This document shows, one piece after another, positions 23,028 to 31,873 of a stretch of DNA of 64,000 nucleotides (position 1 is its first letter; each line of letters opens with the position of its first letter). The translations under genes were made by a program, and so were the position numbers. The notes under the pieces were generated by a model, which ran no database searches, was not told where the DNA came from, and saw only the letters and a list, made by a program, of their open reading frames with translations. Source of the stretch: Salinispora fenicalii (GTDB lineage Bacteria; Actinomycetota; Actinomycetes; Mycobacteriales; Micromonosporaceae); contig NZ_KI911471.1 in the NCBI RefSeq assembly GCF_000514815.1, forward strand, positions 373,062 through 437,061. The letters are read 5' to 3'.

Positions 23028-24620
23028 ATGAAGCGGGACCGGGATGAGGTGTTCGTCGAGTACACAAAGTCGATCTGCCCGGTCTGCAAGATCGTTGTCG
23101 ACGCGCAGGTCAACCTCCGCGACGACAAGGTCTATCTCCGTAAGCGCTGCCCTGAGCACGGTCAGTTCGAGGCGTTGGTGTACGGCGACGCGCAGATGTA
23201 CCTCGACAGCGCGCGATTCAACAAGCCCGGCACGATCCCACTGACCTTCCAGACCGAGGTGCGCGACGGCTGTCCGGCGGACTGTGGGCTGTGCCCGGAA
23301 CACAAGCAGCACGCCTGCCTGGGCATTATCGAAGTCAATACCGGCTGCAACCTCGACTGCCCGATCTGCTTCGCCGACTCCGGTCATCAGCCCGACGGGT
23401 ACGCCATCAGCCTCGCCCAGTGTGAGCGGATGCTCGACGTCTTCGTGGCGAGTGAGGGCGAGGCCGAGGTGGTGATGTTCTCCGGCGGAGAGCCCACCAT
23501 CCATCGCCAGATCCTGGATTTCGTTGACGCCGCACAGGCCCGCCCGATTCGGGCGGTCAACCTGAACACCAACGGAATCCGGCTCGCCAGCGATCGCGCA
23601 TTCGTGGCAGCGCTCGGCGAGCGGAACCGGCCGGGCCGGGCGGTCAATATCTACCTGCAGTTCGACGGGTTCGACGAGCGAACACACCGGGAGATCCGGG
23701 GTCGGGACCTACGCAAGATCAAGCAGCGGGCGTTGGACAACTGTGCCGAGGTCGGCCTGACCGTCACCCTGGTGGCCGCGGTCGAGCGGGGGCTCAACGA
23801 GCACGAACTCGGTGCCATCATCAGCCACGGCCTCGCGCACCCGGCGGTGCGCAGCGTCTCGTTCCAGCCGGTCACCCACTCCGGCCGACATACGCCCTTC
23901 GATCCGTTGACCCGGCTGACCAACTCCGACATTATTCACCTCGTCGCGCGGCAGCGGCCCGACTGGTTCCGGGCAGAGGACTTCTTCCCGGTGCCGTGCT
24001 GCTTCCCGACCTGCCGATCGATCACCTATCTGCTCACCTCGGGCACGCCCGGCGCCGAGGACTTCGCGGTGGTGCCGATTCCCCGGCTGCTCGATGTGGC
24101 GGACCACCTCGACTACGTCGCCAACCGGGTGGTGCCCGACCCGGCCATCCGGGAGGCGTTGGAGAAGCTCTGGTCAGCCTCGGCTTTCATGGGCACCGAC
24201 ACGACCAGCGCACGCCTCGCCCAGGCCGCCGCGGCGCTGGACTGCGCCGATGCGTGCGGCGTCAACCTACCGGAGGCGGTCGCGGACCTGACCGACCGAG
24301 CCTTCATGATCGTGATCCAGGACTTTCAGGACCCGTACACCCTGAACGTGCGGCAGCTGATGAAGTGCTGCGTTGAAGAGATCACTCCGGACGGCAGACT
24401 GATCCCGTTCTGCGCCTATAATTCGGTCGGCTACCGGGAACAGGTCCGCGAACAGATGTCCGGGGTACCGGTCGCCGACGTGGTGCCCAACGCACTCGCG
24501 CTGCGCGCGATGATCACCGACTCCCCGTACGGGTCGAAGGTCGCCCAGCGTTCCGACGACGCTGCCGCCCGGCGGCGGGTAGCACCGGACGCCACGAACG
24601 TCGGGCGGCGGATCCGGTGA
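23028..24620 (+). CDS. Radical SAM protein of the Tes/MJ0619 (tetraether synthase-like) family
   Basis: 530 residues; ATG 23028 preferred, ATG 23016 possible. The N-terminus has a zinc- or iron-binding set (CPVC at 17-20, CPEH at 41-44), then a CPADCGLC cluster (82-89) with C97. The radical SAM motif CNLDCPIC sits at 107-114, followed by MFSGGEPTIH. More cysteines lie in PVPCCFPTC and in KCCVEEITPDG with PFCAYN. This arrangement, especially CPEHG, CPADCGLCPEHKQHAC and CPICFADS, is that of archaeal Tes, which joins lipid chains through sp3 C-C bonds using several Fe-S clusters and a rubredoxin-like site. What it joins in this bacterium is unknown. It is translationally coupled to the next gene. 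Confidence 0.82.
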   Translation: MKRDRDEVFVEYTKSICPVCKIVVDAQVNLRDDKVYLRKRCPEHGQFEALVYGDAQMYLDSARFNKPGTIPLTFQTEVRDGCPADCGLCPEHKQHACLGIIEVNTGCNLDCPICFADSGHQPDGYAISLAQCERMLDVFVASEGEAEVVMFSGGEPTIHRQILDFVDAAQARPIRAVNLNTNGIRLASDRAFVAALGERNRPGRAVNIYLQFDGFDERTHREIRGRDLRKIKQRALDNCAEVGLTVTLVAAVERGLNEHELGAIISHGLAHPAVRSVSFQPVTHSGRHTPFDPLTRLTNSDIIHLVARQRPDWFRAEDFFPVPCCFPTCRSITYLLTSGTPGAEDFAVVPIPRLLDVADHLDYVANRVVPDPAIREALEKLWSASAFMGTDTTSARLAQAAAALDCADACGVNLPEAVADLTDRAFMIVIQDFQDPYTLNVRQLMKCCVEEITPDGRLIPFCAYNSVGYREQVREQMSGVPVADVVPNALALRAMITDSPYGSKVAQRSDDAAARRRVAPDATNVGRRIR

Positions 24621-25432
24621 CGTCGAGGAGCGAGCCAGCGGCGTCTCCGAAGAGTTGCTGCGCCGCGGTCTACGGCTCGGACCTGGTCGCCCTCCTTCTT
24701 GGCGAGGCATACCATCCCGGGGACTCGTCGCTGACCCGCCGGCTCGCCGCCCGAACGGCGCTGACCAGCGGTGAACGCGTACTCGATGTGGCGAGTGGAC
24801 GGGGCGCCAGCGCGCTGCTACTGGCGTCCGAGTACGGCTGCACGGTGACCGGGGTGGACCTAGCCGGTCCCAACGTCGCGGCGGCTACCCGGGAGGCCCG
24901 GTCGGTTGGGCTCGCCGACCGAGTGCGGTTCCGGCAGGGAGACGCCGAGCGGCTCAGCGTCGACTCGCACTCGGTTGACGTGGTGGTCTGCGAATGCGCC
25001 TTCTGTACCTTCCCCGACAAGCCCACGGCAGCGGCGGAACTGGCCCGGGTGCTGGTCCCGGGCGGCCGGCTGGGGATGGCCGATGTCATCGCCGTCCCGG
25101 ACCGGCTGCCACCCGAACTTACTGGATTGGGAGCGTGGATCGCCTGCGTTGCCGATGCGCGTCCCCTCGACGAGTACGTCGCCCTGCTGGCCGGCGCGGG
25201 GTTGACGACAATCCATACCGAACGGCACGACGCCGCGGTCACCACGATGATTGATCAGATCGAGGCGCGCCTGACCGTGCTGCGGTTGACCGCTGCGGAC
25301 CAGGCCGCAGCGCTCGGCCTGGACTTCTCCCTCGCCCCGGCGGTCCTGGCCGCGGCGCGCGCCGCGGTCGCCGACGGTGTACTCGGCTACGCCATCCTGA
25401 CAGCCAGGAAGTCGGGTTCTGGCCTGCGCTGA
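24617..25432 (+). CDS. Class I SAM-dependent methyltransferase coupled to the radical SAM gene
   Basis: 271 residues; its GTG overlaps the radical SAM stop (GTGA). The SAM-binding core is clear: RVLDVASGRGASALLLA, TGVDLAGPNV, GDAERL, VVVCECAFCTFPD and LVPGGRLGMADV. A vicinal Cys pair near the N-terminus (SCCAAVYGSD) recalls thiol-binding arsenite methyltransferases, but the rest of the ArsM cysteine pattern is not seen. It probably methylates the product or substrate of the preceding radical SAM protein. The substrate is unknown. Confidence 0.82.
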   Translation: MTSRSEPAASPKSCCAAVYGSDLVALLLGEAYHPGDSSLTRRLAARTALTSGERVLDVASGRGASALLLASEYGCTVTGVDLAGPNVAAATREARSVGLADRVRFRQGDAERLSVDSHSVDVVVCECAFCTFPDKPTAAAELARVLVPGGRLGMADVIAVPDRLPPELTGLGAWIACVADARPLDEYVALLAGAGLTTIHTERHDAAVTTMIDQIEARLTVLRLTAADQAAALGLDFSLAPAVLAAARAAVADGVLGYAILTARKSGSGLR

Positions 25433-25534
25433 ACCTCTCGGCTCGCGGCCGAACGGGGCAGCGGTTCGTTGTAGCTGACCGACCCGCGCGCGTCGATTGA
25501 CGGGAAGCGACAGCTTGCCGTCCGGGCGGGCGCC

Positions 25535-25692
25535 CGATAACCTCTCGCCGTCAAGGTGCACGGGAAGCCGGTGGAAGACCGGCGCGGCCCTCGCCACTGT
25601 GACCGGGTAGTGATCTCTGACTATGCCACTGGGCCAACCAGGCCTGGGAAGGCTGGAGTGAACGTCGATCCGGAAGCCAGGAGACCGGCCTT
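25535..25692 (+). ncRNA. Cobalamin riboswitch
   Basis: The leader of cbiM carries the B12-box features in order: GGGAAGCCGGTGGAAGACCGG (25562-25582), GCGGCCCTCGCCACTGTGACC (25584-25604), and the closing GGAAGCCAGGAGACCGGCC (25672-25690). The ends given are approximate. Bound adenosylcobalamin should reduce expression of the cobalt transporter that follows. Confidence 0.93.
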
Positions 25693-25736
25693 GACACGGA
25701 TCTCATCCACGAGGTGCTGGAAGGGAAGGTCATTCG

Positions 25737-26417
25737 ATGCATATCGCCGAGGGGTATCTCCCTCCGGAACAGGCTGCGGCATGGTTCGTCGTATCCGCGC
25801 CATTCGTCGTCCACGGTAGTCGGGCCCTGGTCCGGCAGGTCCGTGCAGATCCTGACTCGAAACTGCTGCTCGGAGCGGCCGGCGCCTTCACCTTCGCGCT
25901 ATCCGCATTGAAGATCCCGTCGGTGACCGGGTCGAGTTCCCACCCGACCGGCACCGGGCTGGGGGCGGTGCTGTTCCGACCGCCGGTCATGAGTGTGCTG
26001 GGCGGCATCGTCCTGCTATTCCAAGCCCTGCTGCTGGCCCACGGTGGGCTGAGCACGCTGGGCGCGAACGTCTTCTCGATGGCGATCGTCGGCCCCTGGG
26101 TGGCGTATGGGAGCTACACCATGGTGCGTCGTGTCGGTGGTGGCCTGGACCCGGCGGTGTTCGCCGCTGCGACCCTGGGCAGCCTGGCGACGTACAGTGT
26201 CACCGTCGCCCAGCTGGCCCTGGCGTTCCCCGACCCGATGTCGGGCATCGTCGGTGCGCTGGCGAAATTCGGCGGGATCTTCGCCGTGACCCAGATCCCG
26301 CTGGCGATCAGTGAGGGACTGCTGACCGTTCTGGTGGTCCGCCTGCTGGGTCGGACCAGCGGGGATGACCTGCGTCGGCTCGGCCTGCTGCGTCCGGCTG
26401 CGGAGGTACGGGCATGA
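25737..26417 (+). CDS. cbiM: Cobalt ECF transporter substrate component CbiM
   Basis: 226-residue integral membrane protein. The invariant N-terminus MHIAEGYL places Met1/His2 at the metal site, and SSHPTGTGLGAVLF supplies the second conserved His segment. Hydrophobic helices fill the rest (GGIVLLFQALLLAHGGLSTLG, AISEGLLTVLVVRLL). It brings Co2+ into the cell for corrinoid synthesis. First gene behind the cobalamin riboswitch; overlaps cbiN (ATGA). Confidence 0.95.
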   Translation: MHIAEGYLPPEQAAAWFVVSAPFVVHGSRALVRQVRADPDSKLLLGAAGAFTFALSALKIPSVTGSSSHPTGTGLGAVLFRPPVMSVLGGIVLLFQALLLAHGGLSTLGANVFSMAIVGPWVAYGSYTMVRRVGGGLDPAVFAAATLGSLATYSVTVAQLALAFPDPMSGIVGALAKFGGIFAVTQIPLAISEGLLTVLVVRLLGRTSGDDLRRLGLLRPAAEVRA

Positions 26418-26764
26418 AGCGCTTCTCTCGGGTGAATCTGTTGCTGCTGCTCGCGGTGCTGCTCCTGGCGGTGGTGCCGCTGGCGTTCGGCCTCGGGTCG
26501 GGGGAGGAACCCTTCTCCGGTGCGGACGCCGTTGCCGAGCAGGCCATCGTGGACGACCACCCCGACTACCAGCCGTGGTTCTCGCCGATTTACGAGCCGC
26601 CGTCAGCCGAGCTGGAGTCGGCCCTCTTCGCTCTCCAGGCCGCGCTCGGCGCCGGCCTGCTCGGCTACTACTTCGGCGTTGCCCGGACCCGGCAGCGGCA
26701 GCGCGACGCCGCCAGTCGGCAGTGGCAGGGGCAGCGCGACGCCGCGAGTCGGCAGCGCGGCTAG
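26414..26764 (+). CDS. cbiN: Cobalt transport protein CbiN
   Basis: 116 residues with two membrane segments (residues about 7-27 and 76-91) and an extracytoplasmic loop containing PWFSPIYEPPSAELES, the CbiN signature. CbiN helps load metal into CbiM. The C-terminus is longer than usual: a basic tail with two copies of QRDAASRQ encoded by a short DNA duplication (about 26,697-26,758). Confidence 0.9.
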   Translation: MKRFSRVNLLLLLAVLLLAVVPLAFGLGSGEEPFSGADAVAEQAIVDDHPDYQPWFSPIYEPPSAELESALFALQAALGAGLLGYYFGVARTRQRQRDAASRQWQGQRDAASRQRG

Positions 26765-26765
26765 C

Positions 26766-27506
26766 GTGTTCGCCCTCGACATCGCCGCGCACACCGGCCC
26801 CTGGCGGACCCGGCACCCCGCCGAGAAGGCACTGCTCGCGCTCGGGCTGCTGGTCTGCGCGGTGGCCCTGCCCACCTGGCCCAGCGCACTCCTGTCCGGT
26901 GGTGCGGCGGCGGTGCTGCTGGCCGCCGCACGGGTGCCGCCGGTCGTGGTGCTGCGGGCGGCCCGGGTGCCGTTGCTCTTTGTGGCCACATCGACGGTCC
27001 CATTGCTGGTGTCGATGCCGGCTCCAGCCCGGCTGGCCATTGATCCCGCGGGCCTGCCGGTGGCGGTACAGACCGCGGGCCGGTCCGTGGCGGCGTTGAC
27101 CTGCCTGCTGCTGTTCACCGCCACCACGCCGTTGTCGGATGTCCTGCCCCGACTGCACCGGCTGGGGATCCCCCCGGCGGTCACCGAGGTTGCCGCGCTG
27201 ACGTACCGGATGCTCTTCTTGCTGGTGCAGAGCGTGCGTGCGGTCCGGCAGGCGCAGGCGGGCCGGCTTGGCTTCCGTACCTGGCGAACCACCTACCGGT
27301 CCCTGGCCGGTCAGGCGGGGGCGGTGTTCGTCCGGGCGTTGCACCGGGCACGGCGGCTGGAGGAAGGACTGGCGGTGCGGGGCTACACCGGCTCGCTCGC
27401 CGTGCAGGTGGCGGCCCACCGGGTATCGGTGCCGTTCGTCGCGGCGACCACGGCGTTGCTCGGCGCGATCGTCATAGCCAGCACCGGGGTGGTGTCCCCT
27501 TGGTGA
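26766..27506 (+). CDS. cbiQ: Cobalt ECF transporter transmembrane component CbiQ
   Basis: 246 residues from GTG 26766, one base after the cbiN stop. CbiQ features are several hydrophobic helices, the coupling motif region (LTYRMLFLLVQSVRAVRQAQAGRLG) and the second arginine-rich segment RALHRARRLEEGLAVRGYTG, which contacts the ATPase. It forms the energy-coupling module with CbiO. A much longer upstream open frame overlaps cbiN and is discounted. Confidence 0.92.
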   Translation: MFALDIAAHTGPWRTRHPAEKALLALGLLVCAVALPTWPSALLSGGAAAVLLAAARVPPVVVLRAARVPLLFVATSTVPLLVSMPAPARLAIDPAGLPVAVQTAGRSVAALTCLLLFTATTPLSDVLPRLHRLGIPPAVTEVAALTYRMLFLLVQSVRAVRQAQAGRLGFRTWRTTYRSLAGQAGAVFVRALHRARRLEEGLAVRGYTGSLAVQVAAHRVSVPFVAATTALLGAIVIASTGVVSPW

Positions 27507-28345
27507 GCGCCCCACTGCTGGAGTTCGACGAGGTGGGCTTCGCCTACCAACCGGGTCGGCCGATCCTGACCGGGGTCAACCTTCGGGTCGCCCCGGGGCA
27601 GCGGTTAGCCGTGCTGGGCCCGAACGGTGGCGGGAAGACAACGCTGTTCCGGCTGGCGGCCGGCTCGCTGCGGCCCGCCACGGGCCAGATCGCCGTCGCC
27701 GGCACCCGGGTGCGGTACAACCGGGCCGGCCTACGGGAGCTGCGGCAGCAGGTACAACTGGTGGTGCAGGACCCGGACGATCAGCTCTTCTCCGCCAACG
27801 TCCGGCAGGATGTCTCCTTCGGGCCGGTCAACCTTGGGCTACCGGCCGAGCAGGTACGGCGACGCTGCGAGGCGGCGCTGGCGGCGCTCGGGGTGTCGGG
27901 GGTCGCCGATCGACCCACCCATCTGCTCTCCTACGGCCAGCGCAAGCGGGTGGCCATCGCCGGCGCGGTCGCGATGCACCCGCGGCTGCTCATTCTCGAC
28001 GAACCGACCGCCGGGCTCGATCCGGCTGGGGTGGAAGCACTGCTGCGGACCCTGTACGACCTGCACACCGCGGGTACGACGGTGGTGCTCTCCACCCACG
28101 ATGTCGACCTCGCCTTCCGCTGGGCGGACGCGGTGGCGGTGGTCTCCGGCGGTGGCGTGCGGACCGTAGCCACGGCGGATGGCCTTGCCGACGGCGGGCT
28201 GCTCGCGGCGGCACACCTGGTGCCGGCGTGGGCGCCGCTGGTGCACCGGCTCCTGGACCGGATTCCGGATCTGGCGGGGGCCCGCCCGCGCGCGGTGACC
28301 GAGCTCGCTGAGCTGCTCAACGACGCTGCGCCAGAGGAACGGTGA
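27503..28345 (+). CDS. cbiO: Cobalt ECF transporter ATPase CbiO
   Basis: 280 residues from GTG 27503, overlapping the cbiQ stop (GTGA). ABC ATPase motifs are the Walker A GPNGGGKTT, Q-loop VQDPDDQLF, signature LSYGQRKRVAIAG, Walker B LLILDEPTAGLD and the switch His in LSTHDVDL. It powers cobalt uptake. The operon ends at a strong hairpin about 100 bp downstream. Confidence 0.95.
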   Translation: MSAPLLEFDEVGFAYQPGRPILTGVNLRVAPGQRLAVLGPNGGGKTTLFRLAAGSLRPATGQIAVAGTRVRYNRAGLRELRQQVQLVVQDPDDQLFSANVRQDVSFGPVNLGLPAEQVRRRCEAALAALGVSGVADRPTHLLSYGQRKRVAIAGAVAMHPRLLILDEPTAGLDPAGVEALLRTLYDLHTAGTTVVLSTHDVDLAFRWADAVAVVSGGGVRTVATADGLADGGLLAAAHLVPAWAPLVHRLLDRIPDLAGARPRAVTELAELLNDAAPEER

Positions 28346-28441
28346 ACACCGCCCGGCGTAGCGCCGCATCGGGGAAGCCGTCGAAACCCGGCGGGCAACA
28401 CGGTCGTATCAGCGGCGCTGGTCTCGCTGGGGTAGGGCGCT

Positions 28442-28486
28442 CAAAGGGGGTCGGGGCAGCGCTCAGCACCGCCCCGACCCCCTTTG
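28442..28486. terminator. Strong bidirectional terminator hairpin
   Basis: AAAGGGGGTCGGGGC (28443-28457) pairs with GCCCCGACCCCCTTT (28471-28485), extended by one C-G pair. It separates the rightward cbiMNQO operon from the leftward copper genes. Confidence 0.9.
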
Positions 28487-28487
28487 G

Positions 28488-29111
28488 TCAGGTCGTGCTG
28501 CGTCGGCGGCGTAGTAGCACCACCAGGCCGCCGGCTACCAGGACCAGCAGGATCCCGCCGCCGATCACCGCCGGCGCGCCGATCCCGTCTCCGCCGCCGT
28601 CGTTGTCGGTCGCCGCCACCGGGCTGGCCGACCCGGGCTCCGTCGGCGCCGTGGTGGGCTCGGCCGCGGGGGACGACTCCGCCGGCTCCGGGGTCGGCGC
28701 CTCGGCACCAGCGGGGTCGGCGACAGTGAACGCGTACGAGCCTTGGACCGGGTGCCCGTCGGCGGAGACGACCCGGTAGGCGACGGTGTAGGTGCCGTTC
28801 GCCAGGGTTCCGTCGATACTTATCGTGCCTTCTGCCCCGGTAACCACTGGTTCACTGGTCGGAACTTTCTGCTCCGCAGCATCGGAGAGGACGATGGTGG
28901 TGAACGCCGGATCCAGCTTCTGGAGGAACTTCAATGTGATCTCGGTCGGCGCCATGTCCAGCTCGGCGTCCTTGGCCGGTGTGGTGGCCGTCAGGGAATT
29001 GTGCGCGGCGGCCGGGGAGGCCGGCACGAGCAGCAGCGCGGCGGCGGCGAGGGCGGCGGCGAGGGCGGCGGCGAGGAAGCCGGCGGGTCTCGGGCGGGTG
29101 TTGGTCCGCAT
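28488..29111 (-). CDS. CopC-domain copper-binding membrane-anchored protein
   Basis: 207 residues: signal peptide ending AAAHNSL, whose mature His1 is the classic CopC copper ligand. The CopC beta-sandwich follows (PAKDAELDMAPTEITLKF to VSADGHPVQGSYAFTV, with a second His). Then come a Pro/Glu/Thr-rich linker (about 138-175) and a C-terminal membrane helix with an Arg tail. It should bind copper outside the membrane. It is last in a leftward group with the Dyp peroxidase and PCuAC chaperone, starting 16 bp after the former. Confidence 0.9.
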   Translation of the reverse strand: MRTNTRPRPAGFLAAALAAALAAAALLLVPASPAAAHNSLTATTPAKDAELDMAPTEITLKFLQKLDPAFTTIVLSDAAEQKVPTSEPVVTGAEGTISIDGTLANGTYTVAYRVVSADGHPVQGSYAFTVADPAGAEAPTPEPAESSPAAEPTTAPTEPGSASPVAATDNDGGGDGIGAPAVIGGGILLVLVAGGLVVLLRRRRSTT

Positions 29112-29127
29112 GGTTCTCCTGTCGAGG

Positions 29128-30354
29128 TCAGCCGAGCAGTTGCTGGCCGATCCAGCCGCCCTCGGGGCAGCCGGGTGGGATCGCGAAGACGGCAGAGCCG
29201 ATCGGGGTGGTCCACTCGTTGAGTAGGTCCCGTTCGGCCAGTCGTCGTTGGATGGGTAGGAACTGACGGGTGACGTCGGCCTGGTACGAAGCGAAGATCA
29301 GGCCGCTGTCTGCAGTCCCGTCGGCGCTGGGTACGCCGTCGTAATTGTAGGGGCGGCGCAGAATCCGGAGCCGGTCCTCGGTGACGTGGGAGCGGGTCAG
29401 GTGCGAGAAGTCCGGGATGACGGTGAGCCCGTTCGACCCGAGGGCGTTGAAGTCGGGCTCGTCGTGTTCCTCCGCGCCCGTCAGTGGCGCGCCGGTGTCG
29501 AGCCGGCGGCCGACGGACAGCTCTCGGTCGGTGCGGCCGAGCAGGTCCCATGTCTCCAGGTTCATGCTGATCCGCCGGACGACCAGGGTGGTGCTGTCAC
29601 GCAGCCACGCCGGCCCGTCCGGTACCCACACCGCGGTCTCCAGGGGGGCGCCTGGCTTCGGGTTGGCGGTGCCGTCGAGTTGGCCGAACAGGTTCCGCTG
29701 GGTGCGACCCGGCTCGGCCCCGGCCGCGCGTCGGAAGCCTTGCTGCACCCAGGCGACGGTGGCGAAGGGTCGGCTGTCCTTCACCAGCACCCGCTGGGCG
29801 TGCGCGACGGTCAGCGGGTCGTCGGCGCAGATCTGCAGCAGCAGGTCCCCGCCGGACCAGTGGGGGGAGAGCCGGTCGATCCGGAACGCCGGGAGGGCGG
29901 CCACCGATGGTGGCCGCCGCTCGTCGAGGTTGGCCGCCTGGTAGAAGCCGGGACCGAAGCCAAAGGTTACGGTCAGCCGGGCTGGCAGCAGCCCGAGCTC
30001 CGGCTCGGTGTCGGCCAGGGCGGGACGGCCTTGGGTGAGGCGGGCGGCGTCGTCAGAGAGCAGTCGCAGCATCCGCCCCAGCGTCTCTCGGTCCGTCTCC
30101 GGCCGGAGGGCGAGGGCGACGAACGCCGCATATGCCTGCGGTTCGGTGGCGACCCCAGCTTGACGGGTCCCGTGGAACGGTTCGACGGCGAGCCCGATCT
30201 CCGCCACCGGTGTTGTCTTGGTGGGGCGGGTCGCGGATTCATCGGAGCCGACGGCGGTGACCGCCACGGCGGCACCGAGCGCGCCACCGGCAGCCAGGGC
30301 ACCGCCAGCGAGTAGACCGCGTCGGCTCACCGCGCGGGGACCGCTCCCAGTCAT
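29128..30354 (-). CDS. Tat-exported Dyp-type haem peroxidase (EfeB/DtpA-like)
   Basis: 408 residues. A twin-arginine signal (AVSRRGLLAGGALAAGGALG) is followed by the Dyp domain, with the GXXDG motif in FGQLDGTANP and the proximal His in PDFSHLTRSHV. The Arg of the distal site is in the same block as TTLVVRRISMNLETW. Such enzymes oxidise dyes or iron-porphyrins; in Streptomyces the homologue DtpA acts with a PCuAC chaperone in copper-radical oxidase maturation. The ATG overlaps the PCuAC stop (30351-30354), so co-expression is certain in this model. Confidence 0.92.
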   Translation of the reverse strand: MTGSGPRAVSRRGLLAGGALAAGGALGAAVAVTAVGSDESATRPTKTTPVAEIGLAVEPFHGTRQAGVATEPQAYAAFVALALRPETDRETLGRMLRLLSDDAARLTQGRPALADTEPELGLLPARLTVTFGFGPGFYQAANLDERRPPSVAALPAFRIDRLSPHWSGGDLLLQICADDPLTVAHAQRVLVKDSRPFATVAWVQQGFRRAAGAEPGRTQRNLFGQLDGTANPKPGAPLETAVWVPDGPAWLRDSTTLVVRRISMNLETWDLLGRTDRELSVGRRLDTGAPLTGAEEHDEPDFNALGSNGLTVIPDFSHLTRSHVTEDRLRILRRPYNYDGVPSADGTADSGLIFASYQADVTRQFLPIQRRLAERDLLNEWTTPIGSAVFAIPPGCPEGGWIGQQLLG

Positions 30355-30938
30355 GACGCTGCGCTGGGGCTCATGGACATGTCCGGCATGCTGTGCTCGG
30401 GGTTGTAGCTCTCCTCCGCGCCGGTGAACGGCTTCGCCACCGCCGTGAACGACTGGGTCCGCCCGTCGGCGAAGGCGAGGGTGAAGGTCAGCTCATCCCC
30501 GGCCTGCACCGGCTGCTGCAGATCCAGCATCATGAGGTGGTCGCCGCCGGGCTCGAGCGTGTGGCTGCTCTTCGCCTTGATCACGATGCCGCCCCGCTTG
30601 GCCTGCATGACCATTTCCCCATCCTTCATGGCCATCTCATGCAGCTCCATCGGTGACACCTCGGTGCTGACGCCGGTCAGGGTCACATCGGCGTCGCTCT
30701 CGTTCACCAGGGTAGCGAACGCCGAGGTCATCCCCTGGTCGGCGGCCTTCACCCATGGGTCGTTGATCACGACCACACCGGCGGGGGCATCCGCCGACGG
30801 GGCGGCCGTCTCCGACGGGGGTGGGTTGGTCGCCGACGAGTCGTCGGACGAGCCACAGCCGGCCATGGCGGCGGTCAGCAGGGCGGCGGCGACCAGGGCG
30901 GCCGGGCGTAGGTGCCGACCGGTGATGTTGCGTGGCAT
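30351..30938 (-). CDS. PCuAC-type extracytoplasmic copper chaperone lipoprotein
   Basis: 195 residues. Lipobox AMAGC gives a lipidated N-terminus. The DUF461/PCuAC domain shows the copper ligand pattern: His and Met in MELHEMAMKDGEMVM, then HTLEPGGDHLMML. A Met/His-rich tail (EHSMPDMSMS) may add a second site. It delivers Cu(I) to exported enzymes such as cytochrome oxidase or radical oxidases. It is coupled to the Dyp peroxidase. Confidence 0.92.
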   Translation of the reverse strand: MPRNITGRHLRPAALVAAALLTAAMAGCGSSDDSSATNPPPSETAAPSADAPAGVVVINDPWVKAADQGMTSAFATLVNESDADVTLTGVSTEVSPMELHEMAMKDGEMVMQAKRGGIVIKAKSSHTLEPGGDHLMMLDLQQPVQAGDELTFTLAFADGRTQSFTAVAKPFTGAEESYNPEHSMPDMSMSPSAAS

Positions 30939-31034
30939 GTAGACCTCTCTGAGTTCGGTGTTGACTGTTGGTCGGTTTGTCGGGGCGGGAAAGTTCCCGG
31001 TGATTCGGTTAGCAACATCACCGGCGTCGAGCGC

Positions 31035-31817
31035 TCAGGCCGCAGCGCTGTCCCGGTGGCGTGCCGAACCCGGAACCGGCGGGGGCACGAGCCGCAGACC
31101 CGGCGCGGGCGGCTCATCCTCGGCCGGGATGCGCCAGCGGGGCCGATCACTGTGCCGGTCGGCGGGTGGGCCACCCGGGTGCAGGCCCGGCCGGGACATG
31201 GCCACGACGATCGCATAGCCAACGAAGAGGAATCCGTGGCTGACCAGCCGGGCGGTCTCCACCCGGCCGGTCATCAGGTCGTTGACCGACAAGAGCACCA
31301 GCGTGCCGACGAAGGCGCTCAACATGGGCAGCAGCCCGGTCGGCGGGGTGCGGCGGGCGGCCACGAACAGGAACCCGGCGCCGACGGCGATGTTCCACGC
31401 CGCTGCCTCGTGCCACAGGTGGCCCGAGGCCAGTGGCCCACCGGCGTGGATGTGCGGGCCCGCTGCCGCCTGACCGACCTGGGTCAGACCCAGCATGACC
31501 TGCAGCGCCCCGGTAAGCCCGAGTGCTGCGCGCAGGGCGATCACCAGCCGCTGCCGCCACGGCGGCCGCGTCGATGACCCCGCCGGGGCTGCTGCCGGGG
31601 TCGTCGTGGGGAGCGCGGCCAGGACCGCATCGGTGAGGTCGGGGCCGATCACACTGACCGACAGCCGGGCTCGGCGGGTGATCGCCGCCGCCTGGTCGAA
31701 CCACGTCCGGCACGCGTCGCAGCCGGCCAGGTGGGAGTCGGCTGCCGCCCGCTCGGCCGGGGTCTCCTCCCCGTCCAACTGCGCCGACAACACCTCGCGC
31801 CACTGCTCACACCCCAT
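31035..31817 (-). CDS. Zinc-finger (zf-HC2) multi-pass membrane protein, probable anti-sigma factor
   Basis: 260 residues from ATG 31817. The N-terminus has the anti-sigma zinc motif HLAGCDAC (His29, Cys33, Cys36) with Cys3. The remainder contains about four membrane helices (for example GLTGALQVMLGLTQVG, NIAVGAGFLFVAA, MLSAFVGTLVLLSV, FLFVGYAIVVAM) and a short Pro-rich tail. It lies 56 bp after the SigC-like sigma gene, so the two form a sigma/anti-sigma pair by context. The many helices suggest sensing at the membrane. Confidence 0.85.
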   Translation of the reverse strand: MGCEQWREVLSAQLDGEETPAERAAADSHLAGCDACRTWFDQAAAITRRARLSVSVIGPDLTDAVLAALPTTTPAAAPAGSSTRPPWRQRLVIALRAALGLTGALQVMLGLTQVGQAAAGPHIHAGGPLASGHLWHEAAAWNIAVGAGFLFVAARRTPPTGLLPMLSAFVGTLVLLSVNDLMTGRVETARLVSHGFLFVGYAIVVAMSRPGLHPGGPPADRHSDRPRWRIPAEDEPPAPGLRLVPPPVPGSARHRDSAAA

Positions 31818-31873
31818 GCTCCGGTAGTCGGACCGGGGCCGGTGTTGGTTCCCGCGCAACTCGGGAAGGGGCG

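Noticed and set aside
26520..27506. CbiQ extended to 328 residues
   Set aside because: The extension is cbiN read out of frame; CbiQ family length fits GTG 26766.
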